This document shows positions 26,001-39,000 of a stretch of DNA of 64,000 bases, piece after piece. Source of the stretch: Eupeodes corollae (lineage: Eukaryota; Arthropoda; Insecta; Diptera; Syrphidae). The DNA lies in NCBI RefSeq assembly GCF_945859685.1, contig NW_026605889.1:57743-121742 (forward strand), read 5' to 3'. The position numbers and the translations under genes were made by a program. A model generated the notes under the pieces. That model searched no databases. It saw only the letters and a list, made by a program, of their open reading frames with translations, and had not been told where the DNA came from. Every line of letters begins with the position of its first letter. The stretch's first letter is position 1.

Positions 26001-27947
26001 GACATGTACTAGAAAAAGATACTCCTAATCAAGATCTATCATTATAGATATAGATGAGTCATTTTGGAGCATCCTGAAGGATTTTTGATGTTCTAGACGA
26101 AAATCAAATCACACCTAAAACCATTACTTGATCCTTCCCAACCCCCAAAATCGATCAAGACTTCAAAATAGATACTTGACATGTACTAGAAAATGATACT
26201 CCTAATCAAGATCTATCATTATAGATATAGATGAGTCATTTTGGAGCATCCTGAAGGATTTTTGATGTTCTAGACGAAAATCAAATCACACCCAAAACCA
26301 TCACCTGATCCTTCCCAACCCCCAAAATCGATCAAGACTTCAAAATAGATACTTGACATGTACTAGAAAAAGATACTCCTAATCAAGATCTATCATTATA
26401 GATTTAGATGAGTCATTTTGGAGCATCCTGAAGGATTTTTGATGTTCTAGACGAAAATCAAATCACACCCAAAACCATCACCTGATCCTTCCCAACCCCC
26501 AAAATCGATCAAGACTTCAAAATTGATACTTGACATGTACTAGAAAAAGATACTCCTAATCAAGATCTATCATTATAGATATAGATGAGTCATTTTGGAG
26601 CATCCTGAAGGATTTTTGATGTTCTAGACGAAAATCAAATCACACCCAAAACCATCACCTGATCCTTCCCAACCCCCAAAATCGATCAAGACTTCAAAAT
26701 AGATACTTGACATGTACTAGAAAAAGATACTCCTAATCAAGATCTATCATTATAGATATAGATGAGTCATTTTGGAGCATCCTGAAGGATTTTTGATGTT
26801 CTAGACGAAAATCAAATCACACCCAAAACCATCACCTGATCCTTCCCAACCCCCAAAATCGATCAAGACTTCAAAATAGATACTTGACATATACTAGAAA
26901 AAGATACTCCTAATCAAGATCTATCATTATAGATATAGATGAGTCATTTTGGAGCATCCTGAAGGATTTTTGATGTTCTAGACGAAAATCAAATCACACC
27001 CAAAACCATCACCTGATCCTTCCCAACCCCCAAAATCGATCAAGACTTCAAAATAGATACTTGACATGTACTAGAAAAAGATACTCCTAATCAAGATCTA
27101 TCATTATAGATATAGATGAGTCATTTTGGAGCATCCTGAAGGATTTTTGATGTTCTAGACGAAAATCAAATCACACCCAAAACCATCACCTGATCCTTCC
27201 CAACCCCCAAAATCGATCAAGACTTCAAAATAGATACTTGACATGTACTAGAAAAAGATACTCCTAATCAAGATCTATCATTATAGATATAGATGAGTCA
27301 TTTTGGAGCATCCTGAAGGATTTTTGATGTTCTAGACGAAAATCAAATCACACCCAAAACCATCACCTGATCCTTCCCAACCCCCAAAATCGATCAAGAC
27401 TTCAAAATAGATACTTGACATGTACTAGAAAAAGATACTCCTAATCAAGATCTATCATTATAGATATAGATGAGTCATTTTGGAGCATCCTGAAGGATTT
27501 TTGATGTTCTAGACGAAAATCAAATCACACCCAAAACCATCACCTGATCCTTCCCAACCCCCAAAATCGATCAAGACTTCAAAATAGATACTTGACATGT
27601 ACTAGAAAAAGATACTCCTAATCAAGATCTATCATTATAGATATAGATGAGTCATTTTGGAGCATCCTGAAGGATTTTTGATGTTCTAGACGAAAATCAA
27701 ATCACACCCAAAACCATCACCTGATCCTTCCCAACCCCCAAAATCGATCAAGACTTCAAAATAGATACTTGACATGTACTAGAAAAAGATACTCCTAATC
27801 AAGATCTATCATTATAGATATAGATGAGTCATTTTGGAGCATCCTGAAGGATTTTTGATGTTCTAGACGAAAATCAAATCACACCCAAAACCATCACCTG
27901 ATCCTTCCCAACCCCCAAAATCGATCAAGACTTCAAAATAGATACTT
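23005..27947 (+). repeat. Spacer stretch between the two large copies, private variants only
   Basis: About 28 monomers. I could not pair this stretch convincingly with another part of the window. Scattered single changes include GACTTGTAC near 23346, GAAGTATTT near 23424, CTTCCTAACC near 23660, GTAGTAG at about 23882, CTACACG near 23970, GATCATTCC near 25245, CTTTACAACC near 25427, CCTTATCAAG near 25671, CCATTACTTG with CACACCTAAA near 26115, AATTGATAC near 26521 and CATATACTAG near 26889. All monomers are full length, with no indels. Nothing but satellite is present. Confidence 0.85.
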
Positions 27948-29782
27948 GAAATGTACTAGAAAAAGATACTCCTAATCAAGGTCTATCATTTTAGATATAG
28001 ATGAGTCATTTTGGAGCATCCTGAAGGATTTTTGATGTTCTAGACGAAAATCAAATCACACCCAAAACCATCACCTGATCCTTCCCAACCCCCAAAATCG
28101 ATCAAGACTTCAAAATAGATACTTGACATGTACTAGGAAAAGATACTCCTAATCAAGATCTATCATTATAGATATAGATGAGTCATTTTGGAGCATCCTG
28201 AAGGATTTTTGATGTTCTAGACGAAAATCAAATCACACCCAAAACCATCACCTGATCCTTCCCAACCCCCAAAATCGATCAAGACTTCAAAATAGATACT
28301 TGACATGTACTAGAAAAAGATACTCCTAATCAAGATCTATCATTATAGATATAGATGAGTCATTTTGGAGCATCCTGAAGGATTTTTGATGTTCTAGACG
28401 AAAATCAAATCACACCCAAAACCATCACCTGATCCTTCCCAACCCCCAAAATCGATCAAGACTTCAAAATAGATACTTGACATGTACTAGAAAAAGATAC
28501 TCCTAATCAAGATCTATCATTATAGATATAGATGAGTCATTTTGGAGCATCCTGAAGGATTTTTGATGTTCTAGACGAAAATCAAATCACACCCAAAACC
28601 ATCACCTGATCCTTCCCAACCCCCAAAATCGATCAAGACTTCAAAATAGATACTTGAAATGTACTAGAAAAAGATACTCCTAATCAAGGTCTATCATTTT
28701 AGATATAGATGAGTCATTTTGGAGCATCCTGAAGGATTTTTGATGTTCTAGACGAAAATCAAATCACACCCAAAACCATCACCTGATCCTTCCCAACCCC
28801 CAAAATCGATCAAGACTTCAAAATAGATACTTGACATGTACTAGAAAATGATACTCCTAATCAAGATCTATCATTATAGATATAGATGAGTCATTTTGGA
28901 GCATCCTGAAGGATTTTTGATGTTCTAGACGAAAATCAAATCACACCCAAAACCATCACCTGATCCTTCCCAACCCCCAAAATCGATCAAGACTTCAAAA
29001 TAGATACTTGACATGTACTAGAAAAAGATACTCCTAATCAAGATCTATCATTATAGATATAGATGAGTCATTTTGGAGCATCCTGAAGGATTTTTGATGT
29101 TCTAGACGAAAATCAAATCACACCCAAAACCATCACCTGATCCTTCCCAACCCCCAAAATCGATCAAGACTTCAAAATAGATACTTGAAATGTACTAGAA
29201 AAAGATACTCCTAATCAAGGTCTATCATTATAGATATAGATGAGTCATTTTGGAGCATCCTGAAGGATTTTTGATGTTCTAGACGAAAATCAAATCACAC
29301 CCAAAACCATCACCTGATCCTTCCCAACCCCCAAAATCGATCAAGACTTCAAAATAGATACTTGACATGTACTAGAAAAAGATACTCCTAATCAAGATCT
29401 ATCATTATAGATATAGATGAGCCATTTTGGAGCATCCTGAAGGATTTTTGATGTTCTAGACGAAAATCAAATCACACCCAAAACCATCACCTGATCCTTC
29501 CCAACCCCCAAAATCGATCAAGACTTCAAAATAGATACTTGACATGTACTAGAAAAAGATACTCCTAATCAAGATCTATCATTATAGATATAGATGAGTC
29601 ATTTTGGAGCATCCTGAAGGATTTTTGATGTTCTAGACGAAAATCAAATCACACCCAAAACCATCACCTGATCCTTCCCAACCCCCAAAATCGATCAAGA
29701 CTTCAAAATAGATACTTGACATGTACTAGAAAAAGATACTCCTAATCAAGATCTATCATTATAGATATAGATGAGTCATTTT

Positions 29783-32040
29783 GAAGCATCCTGAAGGATT
29801 TTTGATGTTCTAGACGAAAATCCAATCACACCCAAAACCATCACCTGATCCTTCCCAACCCCCAAAATCGATCAAGACTTCAAAATAGATACTTGACATG
29901 TACTAGAAAATGATACTCCTAATCAAGATCTATCATTATAGATATAGATGAGTCATTTTGGAGCATCCTGAAGGATTTTTGATGTTCTAGACGAAAATCA
30001 AATCACACCCAAAACCATCACCTGATCCTTCCCAACCCCCAAAATCGATCAAGACTTCAAAATAGATACTTGACATGTACTAGAAAAAGATACTCCTAAT
30101 CAAGATCTATCATTATAGATATAGATGAGTCATTTTGGAGCATCCTGAAGGATTTTTGATGTTCTAGACGAAAATCAAATCACACCCAAAACCATCACCT
30201 GATCCTTCCCAACCCCCAAAATCGATCAAGACTTCAAAATAGATACTTGACATGTACTAGAAAAAGATACTCCTAATCAAGATCTATCATTATAGATATA
30301 GATGAGTCATTTTGGAGCATCCTGAAGGATTTTTGATGTTCTAGACGAAAATCAAATCACACCCAAAACCATCACCTGATCCTTCCCAACCCCCAAAATC
30401 GATCAAGACTTCAAAATAGATACTTGAAATGTACTAGAAAAAGATACTCCTAATCAAGGTCTATCATTTTAGATATAGATGAGTCATTTTGGAGCATCCT
30501 GAAGGATTTTTGATGTTCTAGACGAAAATCAAATCACACCCAAAACCATCACCTGATCCTTCCCAACCCCCAAAATCGATCAAGACTTCAAAATAGATAC
30601 TTGACATGTACTAGAAAATGATACTCCTAATCAAGATCTATCATTATAGATATAGATGAGTCATTTTGGAGCATCCTGAAGGATTTTTGATGTTCTAGAC
30701 GAAAATCAAATCACACCCAAAACCATCACCTGATCCTTCCCAACCCCCAAAATCGATCAAGACTTCAAAAAAGATACTTGACATGTACTAGAAAAAGATA
30801 CTCCTAATCAAGATCTATCATTATAGATATAGATGAGTCATTTTGGAGCATCCTGAAGGATTTTTGATGTTCTAGACGAAAATCAAATCACACCCAAAAC
30901 CATCACCTGATCCTTCCCAACCCCCAAAATCGATCAAGACTTCAAAATAGATACTTGACATGTACTAGAAAAAGATACTCCTAATCAAGATCTATCATTA
31001 TAGATATAGATGAGTCATTTTGGAGCATCCTGAAGGATTTTTGATGTTCTAGACGAAAATCAAATCACACCCAAAACCATCACCTGATCCTTCCCAACCC
31101 CCAAAATCGATCAAGACTTCAAAATAGATACTTGACATGTACTAGAAAAAGATACTCCTAATCAAGATCTATCATTATAGATATAGATGAGTCATTTTGA
31201 AGCATCCTGAAGGATTTTTGATGTTCTAGACGAAAATCAAATCACACCCAAAACCATCACCTGATCCTTCCCAACCCCCAAAATCGATCAAGACTTCAAA
31301 ATAGATACTTGACATGTACTAGAAAAAGATACTCCTAATCAAGATCTATCATTATAGATATAGATGAGTCATTTTGGAGCATCCTGAAGGATTTTTGATG
31401 TTCTAGACGAAAATCAAATCACACCCAAAACCATCACCTGATCCTTCCCAACCCCCAAAATCGATCAAGACTTCAAAATAGATACTTGACATGTACTAGA
31501 AAAAGATACTCCTAATCAAGATCTATCATTATAGATATAGATGAGTCATTTTGGAGCATCCTGAAGGATTTTTGATGTTCTAGACGAAAATCAAATCACA
31601 CCCAAAACCATCACCTGATCCTTCCCAACCCCCAAAATCCATCAAGACTTCAAAATAGATACTTGACATGTACTAGAAAAAGATACTCCTAATCAAGATC
31701 TATCATTATAGATATAGATGAGTCATTTTGGAGCATCCTGAAGGATTTTTGATGTTCTAGACGAAAATCAAATCACACCCAAAACCATCACCTGATCCTT
31801 CCCAACCCCCAAAATCGATCAAGACTTCAAAATAGATACTTGAAATGTACTAGAAAAAGATACTCCTAATCAAGGTCTATCATTTTAGATATAGATGAGT
31901 CATTTTGGAGCATCCTGAAGGATTTTTGATGTTCTAGACGAAAATCAAATCACACCCAAAACCATCACCTGATCCTTCCCAACCCCCAAAATCGATCAAG
32001 ACTTCAAAATAGATACTTGACATGTACTAGAAAATGATAC
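29783..32040 (+). repeat. 8-monomer higher-order repeat in copy 2
   Basis: This is the partner of 12435-14690. TTTTGAAGC lies at 29783 and 31199, 1,416 bp apart. GAAATG with TTTTAG lies at about 30426 and 31842, and AGAAAATGAT at about 30618 and 32034. The CTAGGAAAAG marker of copy 1 is absent from both units. At the first position the unit instead carries AGAAAATGAT (about 29909), and AATCCAATC appears near 29821. That replacement of a whole variant set within one or two monomers is more like gene conversion than point mutation. Confidence 0.82.
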
Positions 32041-34466
32041 TCCTAATCAAGATCTATCATTATAGATATAGATGAGTCATTTTGGAGCATCCTGAAGGAT
32101 TTTTGATGTTCTAGACGAAAATCAAATCACACCCAAAACCATCACCTGATCCTTCCCAACCCCCAAAATCGATCAAGACTTCAAAATAGATACTTGACAT
32201 GTACTAGAAAAAGATACTCCTAATCAAGATCTATCATTATAGATATAGATGAGTCATTTTGGAGCATCCTGAAGGATTTTTGATGTTCTAGACGAAAATC
32301 AAATCACACCCAAAACCATCACCTGATCCTTCCCAACCCCCAAAATCGATCAAGACTTCAAAATAGATACTTGACATGTACTAGAAAAAGATACTCCTAA
32401 TCAAGATCTATCATTATAGATATAGATGAGTCATTTTGGAGCATCCTGAAGGATTTTTGATGTTCTAGACGAAAATCAAATCACACCCAAAACCATCACC
32501 TGATCCTTCCCAACCCCCAAAATCGATCAAGACTTCAAAATAGATACTTGACATGTACTAGAAAAAGATACTCCTAATCAAGATCTATCATTATAGATAT
32601 AGATGAGTCATTTTGGAGCATCCTGAAGGATTTTTGATGTTCTAGACGAAAATCAAATCACACCCAAAACCATCACCTGATCTTTCCCAACCCCCAAAAT
32701 CGATCAAGACTTCAAATTAGATACTTGACATGTACTAGAAAAAGATACTCCTAATCAAGATCTATCATTATAGATATAGATGAGTCATTTTGGAGCATCC
32801 TGAAGGATTTTTGATGTTCTAGACGAAAATCAAATCACACCCAAAACCATCACCTGATCCTTCCCCACCCCCAAAATCGATCAAGACTTCAAAATAGATA
32901 CTTGACATGTACTAGAAAAAGATACTCCTAATCAAGATCTATCATTATAGATATAGATGAGTCATTTTGGAGCATCCTGAAGGATTTTTGATGTTCTAGA
33001 CGAAAATCAAATCACACCCAAAACCATCACCTGATCCTTCCCAACCCCCAAAATCGATCAAGACTTCAAAATAGATACTTGACATGTACTAGAAAAAGAT
33101 ACTCCTAATCAAGATCTATCATTATAGATATAGATGAGTCATTTTGGAGCATCCTGAAGGATTTTTGATGTTCTAGACGAAAATCAAATCACACCCAAAA
33201 CCATCACCTGATCCTTCCCAACCCCCAAAATCGATCAAGACTTCAAAATAGATACCTGACATGTACTAGAAAAAGATACTCCTAATCAAGATCTATAATT
33301 ATAGATATAGATGAGTCATTTTGGAGCATCCTGAAGGATTTTTGATGTTCTAGACGAAAATCAAATCACACCCAAAACCATCACCTGATCCTTCCCAATC
33401 CCCAAAATCGATCAAGACTTCAAAATAGATACTTGACATGTACTAGAAAAAGATACTCCTAATCAAGATCTATCATTATAGATATAGATGAGTCATTTTG
33501 GAGCATCCTGAAGGATTTTTGATGTTCTAGACGAAAATCAAATCACACCCAAAACCATCACCTGATCCTTCCCAACCCCCAAAATCGATCAAGACTTCAA
33601 AACAGATACTTGACATGTACTAGAAAAAGATACTCCTAATCAAGATCTATCATTATAGATATAGATGAGTCATTTTGGAGCATCCTGAAGGATTTTTGAT
33701 GTTCTAGACGAAAATCAAATTACACCCAAAACCATCACCTGATCCTTCCCAACCCCCAAAATCGATCAAGACTTCAAAATAGATACTTGACATGTACAAG
33801 AAAAAGATACTCCTAATCAAGATCTATCATTATAGATATAGATGAGTCATTTTGGAGCATCCTGAAGGATTTTTGATGTTCTAGACGAAAATCAAATCAC
33901 ACCCAAAACCATCACCTGATCCTTCCCAACCCCCAAAATCGATCAAGACTTCAAAATAGATACTTGACATGTACTAGAAAAAGATACTCCTAATCAAGAT
34001 CTATCATTATAGATATAGATGAGTCATTTTGGAGCATCCTGAAGGATTTTTGATGTTCTAGACGAAAATCAAATCACACCCAAAACCATCACCTGATCCT
34101 TCCCAACCCCCAAAATCGATCAAGACTTCAAAATAGATACTTGACATGTACTAGAAAAAGATACTCCTAATCAAGATCTATCATTATAGATATAGATGAG
34201 TCATTTTGGAGCATCCTGAAGGATTTTTGATGTTCTAGACGAAAATCAAATCACACCCAAAACCATCACCTGATTCTTCCCAACCCACAAAATCGATCAA
34301 GACTTCAAAATAGGTACTTGACATGTACTAGAAAAAGATACTCCTAATCAAGATCTATCATTATAGATATAGATGAGTCATTTTGGAGCATCCTGAAGGA
34401 TTTTTGATGTTCTAGACGAAAATCAAATCACACCCAAAACCATCACCTGATCCTTCCCAACCCCCA

Positions 34467-35365
34467 ACATCGATCAAGACTTCAAAATAGATACTTGACA
34501 TGTACTAGAAAAAGATACTCCTAATCAAGATCTATCATTATAGATATAGATGAGTCATTTTGGAGCATCCTGAAGGATTTTTGATGTTCTAGACGAAAAT
34601 CAAATCACACCCAAAACCATCACCTGATCCTTCCCAACCCCCAAAATCGATCAAGACTTCAAAATAGATACTTGACATGTACTAGAAAAAGATACTCCTA
34701 ATCAAGATCTATCATTATAGATATAGATGAGTCATTTTGGAGCATCCTGAAGGATTTTTGATGTTCTAGACGAAAATCAAATCACACCCAAAACCATCAC
34801 CTGATCCTTCCCAACCCCCAAAATCGATCAAGACTTCAAAATAGATACTTGACATGTACTAGAAAAAGATACTCCTAATCAAGATCTATCATTATAGATA
34901 TAGATGAGTCATTTTGGAGCATCCTGAAGGATTTTTGATGTTCTAGACGAAAATCAAATCACACCCAAAACCATCACCTGATCCTTCCCAACCCCCAAAA
35001 TCGATCAAGACTTTAAAATAGATACTTGACATGTACTAGAAAAAGATACTCCTAATCAAGATCTATCATTATAGATATAGATGAGTCATTTTGGAGCATC
35101 CTGAAGGATTTTTGATGTTCTAGACGAAAATCAAATCACACCCAAAACCATCACCTGATCCTTCCCAACCCCCAAAATCGATCAAGACTTCAAAATAGAT
35201 ACTTGACATGTACTAGAAAAAGATACTCCTAATCAAGATCTATCATTATAGATATAGATGAGTCATTTTGGAGCATCCTGAAGGATTTTTGATGTTCTAG
35301 ACGAAAATCAAATCACACCCAAAACCATCACCTGATCCTTCCCAACCCCCAAAATCGATCAAGAC
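34467..35365 (+). repeat. Interval holding a four-monomer gain relative to copy 1
   Basis: The offset between copies is 17,346 bp at CAACATCG (17121 and 34467) and 18,054 bp at TTCAAAAAAG (17311 and 35365). The difference is 708 bp, exactly four monomers. The 102-monomer offset is then confirmed by several independent markers from 38402 onward. TTCAAAAAAG is a recurrent variant, so the exact position of the change is less certain than its existence. It must lie between 34467 and 38402. Copy 1 could equally have lost four units. Confidence 0.7.
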
Positions 35366-36048
35366 TTCAAAAAAGATACTTGACATGTACTAGAAAAAGA
35401 TACTCATAATCAAGATCTATCATTATAGATATAGATGAGTCATTTTGGAGCATCCTGAAGGATTTTTGATGTTCTAGACGAAAATCAAATCACACCCAAA
35501 ACCATCACCTGATCCTTCCCAACCCCCAAAATCGATCAAGACTTCAAAATAGATACTTGACATGTACTAGAAAAAGATACTCCTAATCAAGATCTATCAT
35601 TATAGATATAGATGAGTCATTTTGGAGCATCCTGAAGGATTTTTGATGTTCTAGACGAAAATCAAATCACACCCAAAACCATCACCTGATCCTTCCCAAC
35701 CCCCAAAATCGATCAAGACTTCAAAATAGATACTTGACATGTACTAGAAAAAGATACTCCTAATCAAGATCTATCATTATAGATATAGATGAGTCATTTT
35801 GGAGCATCCTGAAGGATTTTTGATGTTCTAGACGAAAATCAAATCACACCCAAAACCATCACCTGATCCTTCCCAACCCCCAAAATCGATCAAGACTTCA
35901 AAATAGATACTTGACATGTACTAGAAAAAGATACTCCTAATCAAGATCTATCATTAAAGATATAGATGAGTCATTTTGGAGCATCCTGAAGGATTTTTGA
36001 TGTTCTAGACGAAAATCAAATCACACCCAAAACCATCACCTGATCCTT

Positions 36049-39000
36049 GCCCAACCCCCAAAATCGATCAAGACTTCAAAATAGATACTTGACATGTACT
36101 AGAAAAAGATACTCCTAATCAAGATCTATCATTATAGATATAGATGAGTCATTTTGGAGCATCCTGAAGGATTTTTGATGTTCTAGACGAAAATCAAATC
36201 ACACCCAAAACCATCACCTGATCCTTCCCAACCCCCAAAATCGATCAAGACTTCAAAATAGATACTTGACATGTACTAGAAAAAGATACTCCTAATCAAG
36301 ATCTATCATTATAGATATAGATGAGTCATTTTGGAGCATCCTGAAGGATTTTTGATGTTCTAGACGAAAATCAAATCACACCCAAAACCATCACCTGATC
36401 CTTCCCAACCCCCAAAATCGATCAAGACTTCAAATAGATACTTGACATGTACTAGAAAAAAGATACTCCTAATCAAGATCTATCATTATAGATATAGATG
36501 AGTCATTTTGGAGCATCCTGAAGGATTTTTGATGTTCTAGACGAAAATCAAATCACACCCAAAACCATCACCTGATCCTTCCCAACCCCCAAAATCGATC
36601 AAGACTTCAAAATAGATACTTGACATGTACTAGAAAAAGATACTCCTAATCAAGATCTATCATTATAGATATAGATGAGTCATTTTAGGAGCATCCTGAA
36701 GGATTTTTGATGTTCTAGACGAAAATCAAATCACACCCAAAAACCATCACCTGATCCTTCCCAACCCCCAAAATCGATCAAGACTTCAAAATAGATACTT
36801 GACATGTACTAGAAAAAGATACTCCTAATCAAGATCTATCATTATAGATATAGATGAGTCATTTTTGGAGCATCCTGAAGGATTTTTGATGTTCTAGACG
36901 AAAATCAAATCACACCCAAAACCATCACCTGATCCTTCCCAACCCCCAAAATCGATCAAGACTTCAAAATAGATACTTGACATGTACTAGAAAAAGATAC
37001 TCCCTAATCAAGATCTATCATTATAGATATAGATGAGTCATTTTGGAGCATCCTGAAGGATTTTTGATGTTCTAGACGAAAATCAAATCACACCCAAAAC
37101 CATCACCTGATCCTTCCCAACCCCCAAAATCGATCAAGACTTCAAAATAGATACTTGACATGTACTAGAAAAAGATACTCCTAATCAAGATCTATCATTA
37201 TAGATATAGATGAGTCATTTTGGAGCATCCTGAAGGATTTTTGATGTTCTAGACGAAAATCAAATCACACCCAAAACCATCACCTGATCCTTCCCAACCC
37301 CCAAAATCGATCAAGACTTCAAAATAGATACTTGACATGTACTAGAAAAAGATACTCCTAATCAAGATCTATCATTATAGATATAGATGAGTCATTTTGG
37401 AGCATCCTGAAGGATTTTTGATGTTCTAGACGAAAATCAAATCACACCCAAAACCATCACCTGATCCTTCCCAACCCCCAAAATCGATCAAGACTTCAAA
37501 ATAGATACTTGACATGTACTAGAAAAAGATACTCCTAATCAAGATCTATCATTATAGATATAGATGAGTCATTTTGGAGCATCCTGAAGGATTTTTGATG
37601 TTCTAGACGAAAATCAAATCACACCCAAAACCATCACCTGATCCTTCCCAACCCCCAAAATCGATCAAGACTTCAAAATAGATACTTGACATGTACTAGA
37701 AAAAGATACTCCTAATCAAGATCTATCATATAGATATAGATGAGTCATTTTGGAGCATCCTGAAGGATTTTTTGATGTTCTAGACGAAAATCAAATCACA
37801 CCCAAAACCATCACCTGATCCTTCCCAACCCCCAAAATCGATCAAGACTTCAAAATAGATACTTGACATGTACTAGAAAAAGATACTCCTAATCAAGATC
37901 TATCATTATAGATATAGATGAGTCATTTTGGAGCCATCCTGAAGGATTTTTGATGTTCTAGACGAAAATCAAATCACACCCAAAACCATCACCTGATCCT
38001 TCCCAACCCCCAAAATCGATCAAGACTTCAAAATAGATACTTGACATGTACTAGAAAAAGATACTCCTAATCAAGATCTATCATTATAGATATAGATGAG
38101 TCATTTTGGAGCATCCTGAAGGATTTTTGATGTTCTAGACGAAAATCAAATCACACCCAAAACCATCACCTGATCCTTCCCAACCCCCAAAATCGATCAA
38201 GACTTCAAAATAGATACTTGACATGTACTAGAAAAAGATACTCCTAATCAAGATCTATCATTATAGATATAGATGAGTCATTTTGGAGCATCCTGAAGGA
38301 TTTTTGATGTTCTAGACGAAAATCAAATCACACCCAAAACCATCACCTGATCCTTCCCAACCCCCAAAATCGATCAAGACTTCAAAATAGATACTTGACA
38401 TGTACCAGAAAAAGATACTCCTAATCAAGATCTATCATTATAAATATAGATGAGTCATTTTGGAGCATCCTGAAGGATTTTTGATGTTCTAGACGAAAAT
38501 CAAATCACACCCAAAACCATCACCTGATCCTTCCCAACCCCCAAAATCGATCAAGACTTCAAAATAGATACTTGACATGTACTAGAAAAAGATACTCCTA
38601 ATCAAGATCTATCATTATAGATATAGATGAGTCATTTTGGAGCATCCTGAAGGATTTTTGATGTTCTAGACGAAAATCAAATCACACCCAAAACCATCAC
38701 CTGATCCTTCCCAACCCCCAAAATCGATCAAGACTTCAAAATAGATACTTGACATGTACTAGAAAAAGATACTCCTAATCAAGATCTATCATTATAGATT
38801 TAGATGAGTCATTTTGGAGCATCCTGAAGGATTTTTGATGTTCTAGACGAAAATCAAATCACACCCAAAACCATCACCTGATCCTTCCTAACCCCCAAAA
38901 TCGATCAAGACTTCAAAATAGATACTTGACATGTACTAGAAAAAGATACTCCTAATCAAGATCTATCATTATAGATATAGATGAGTCATTTTGGAGCATC

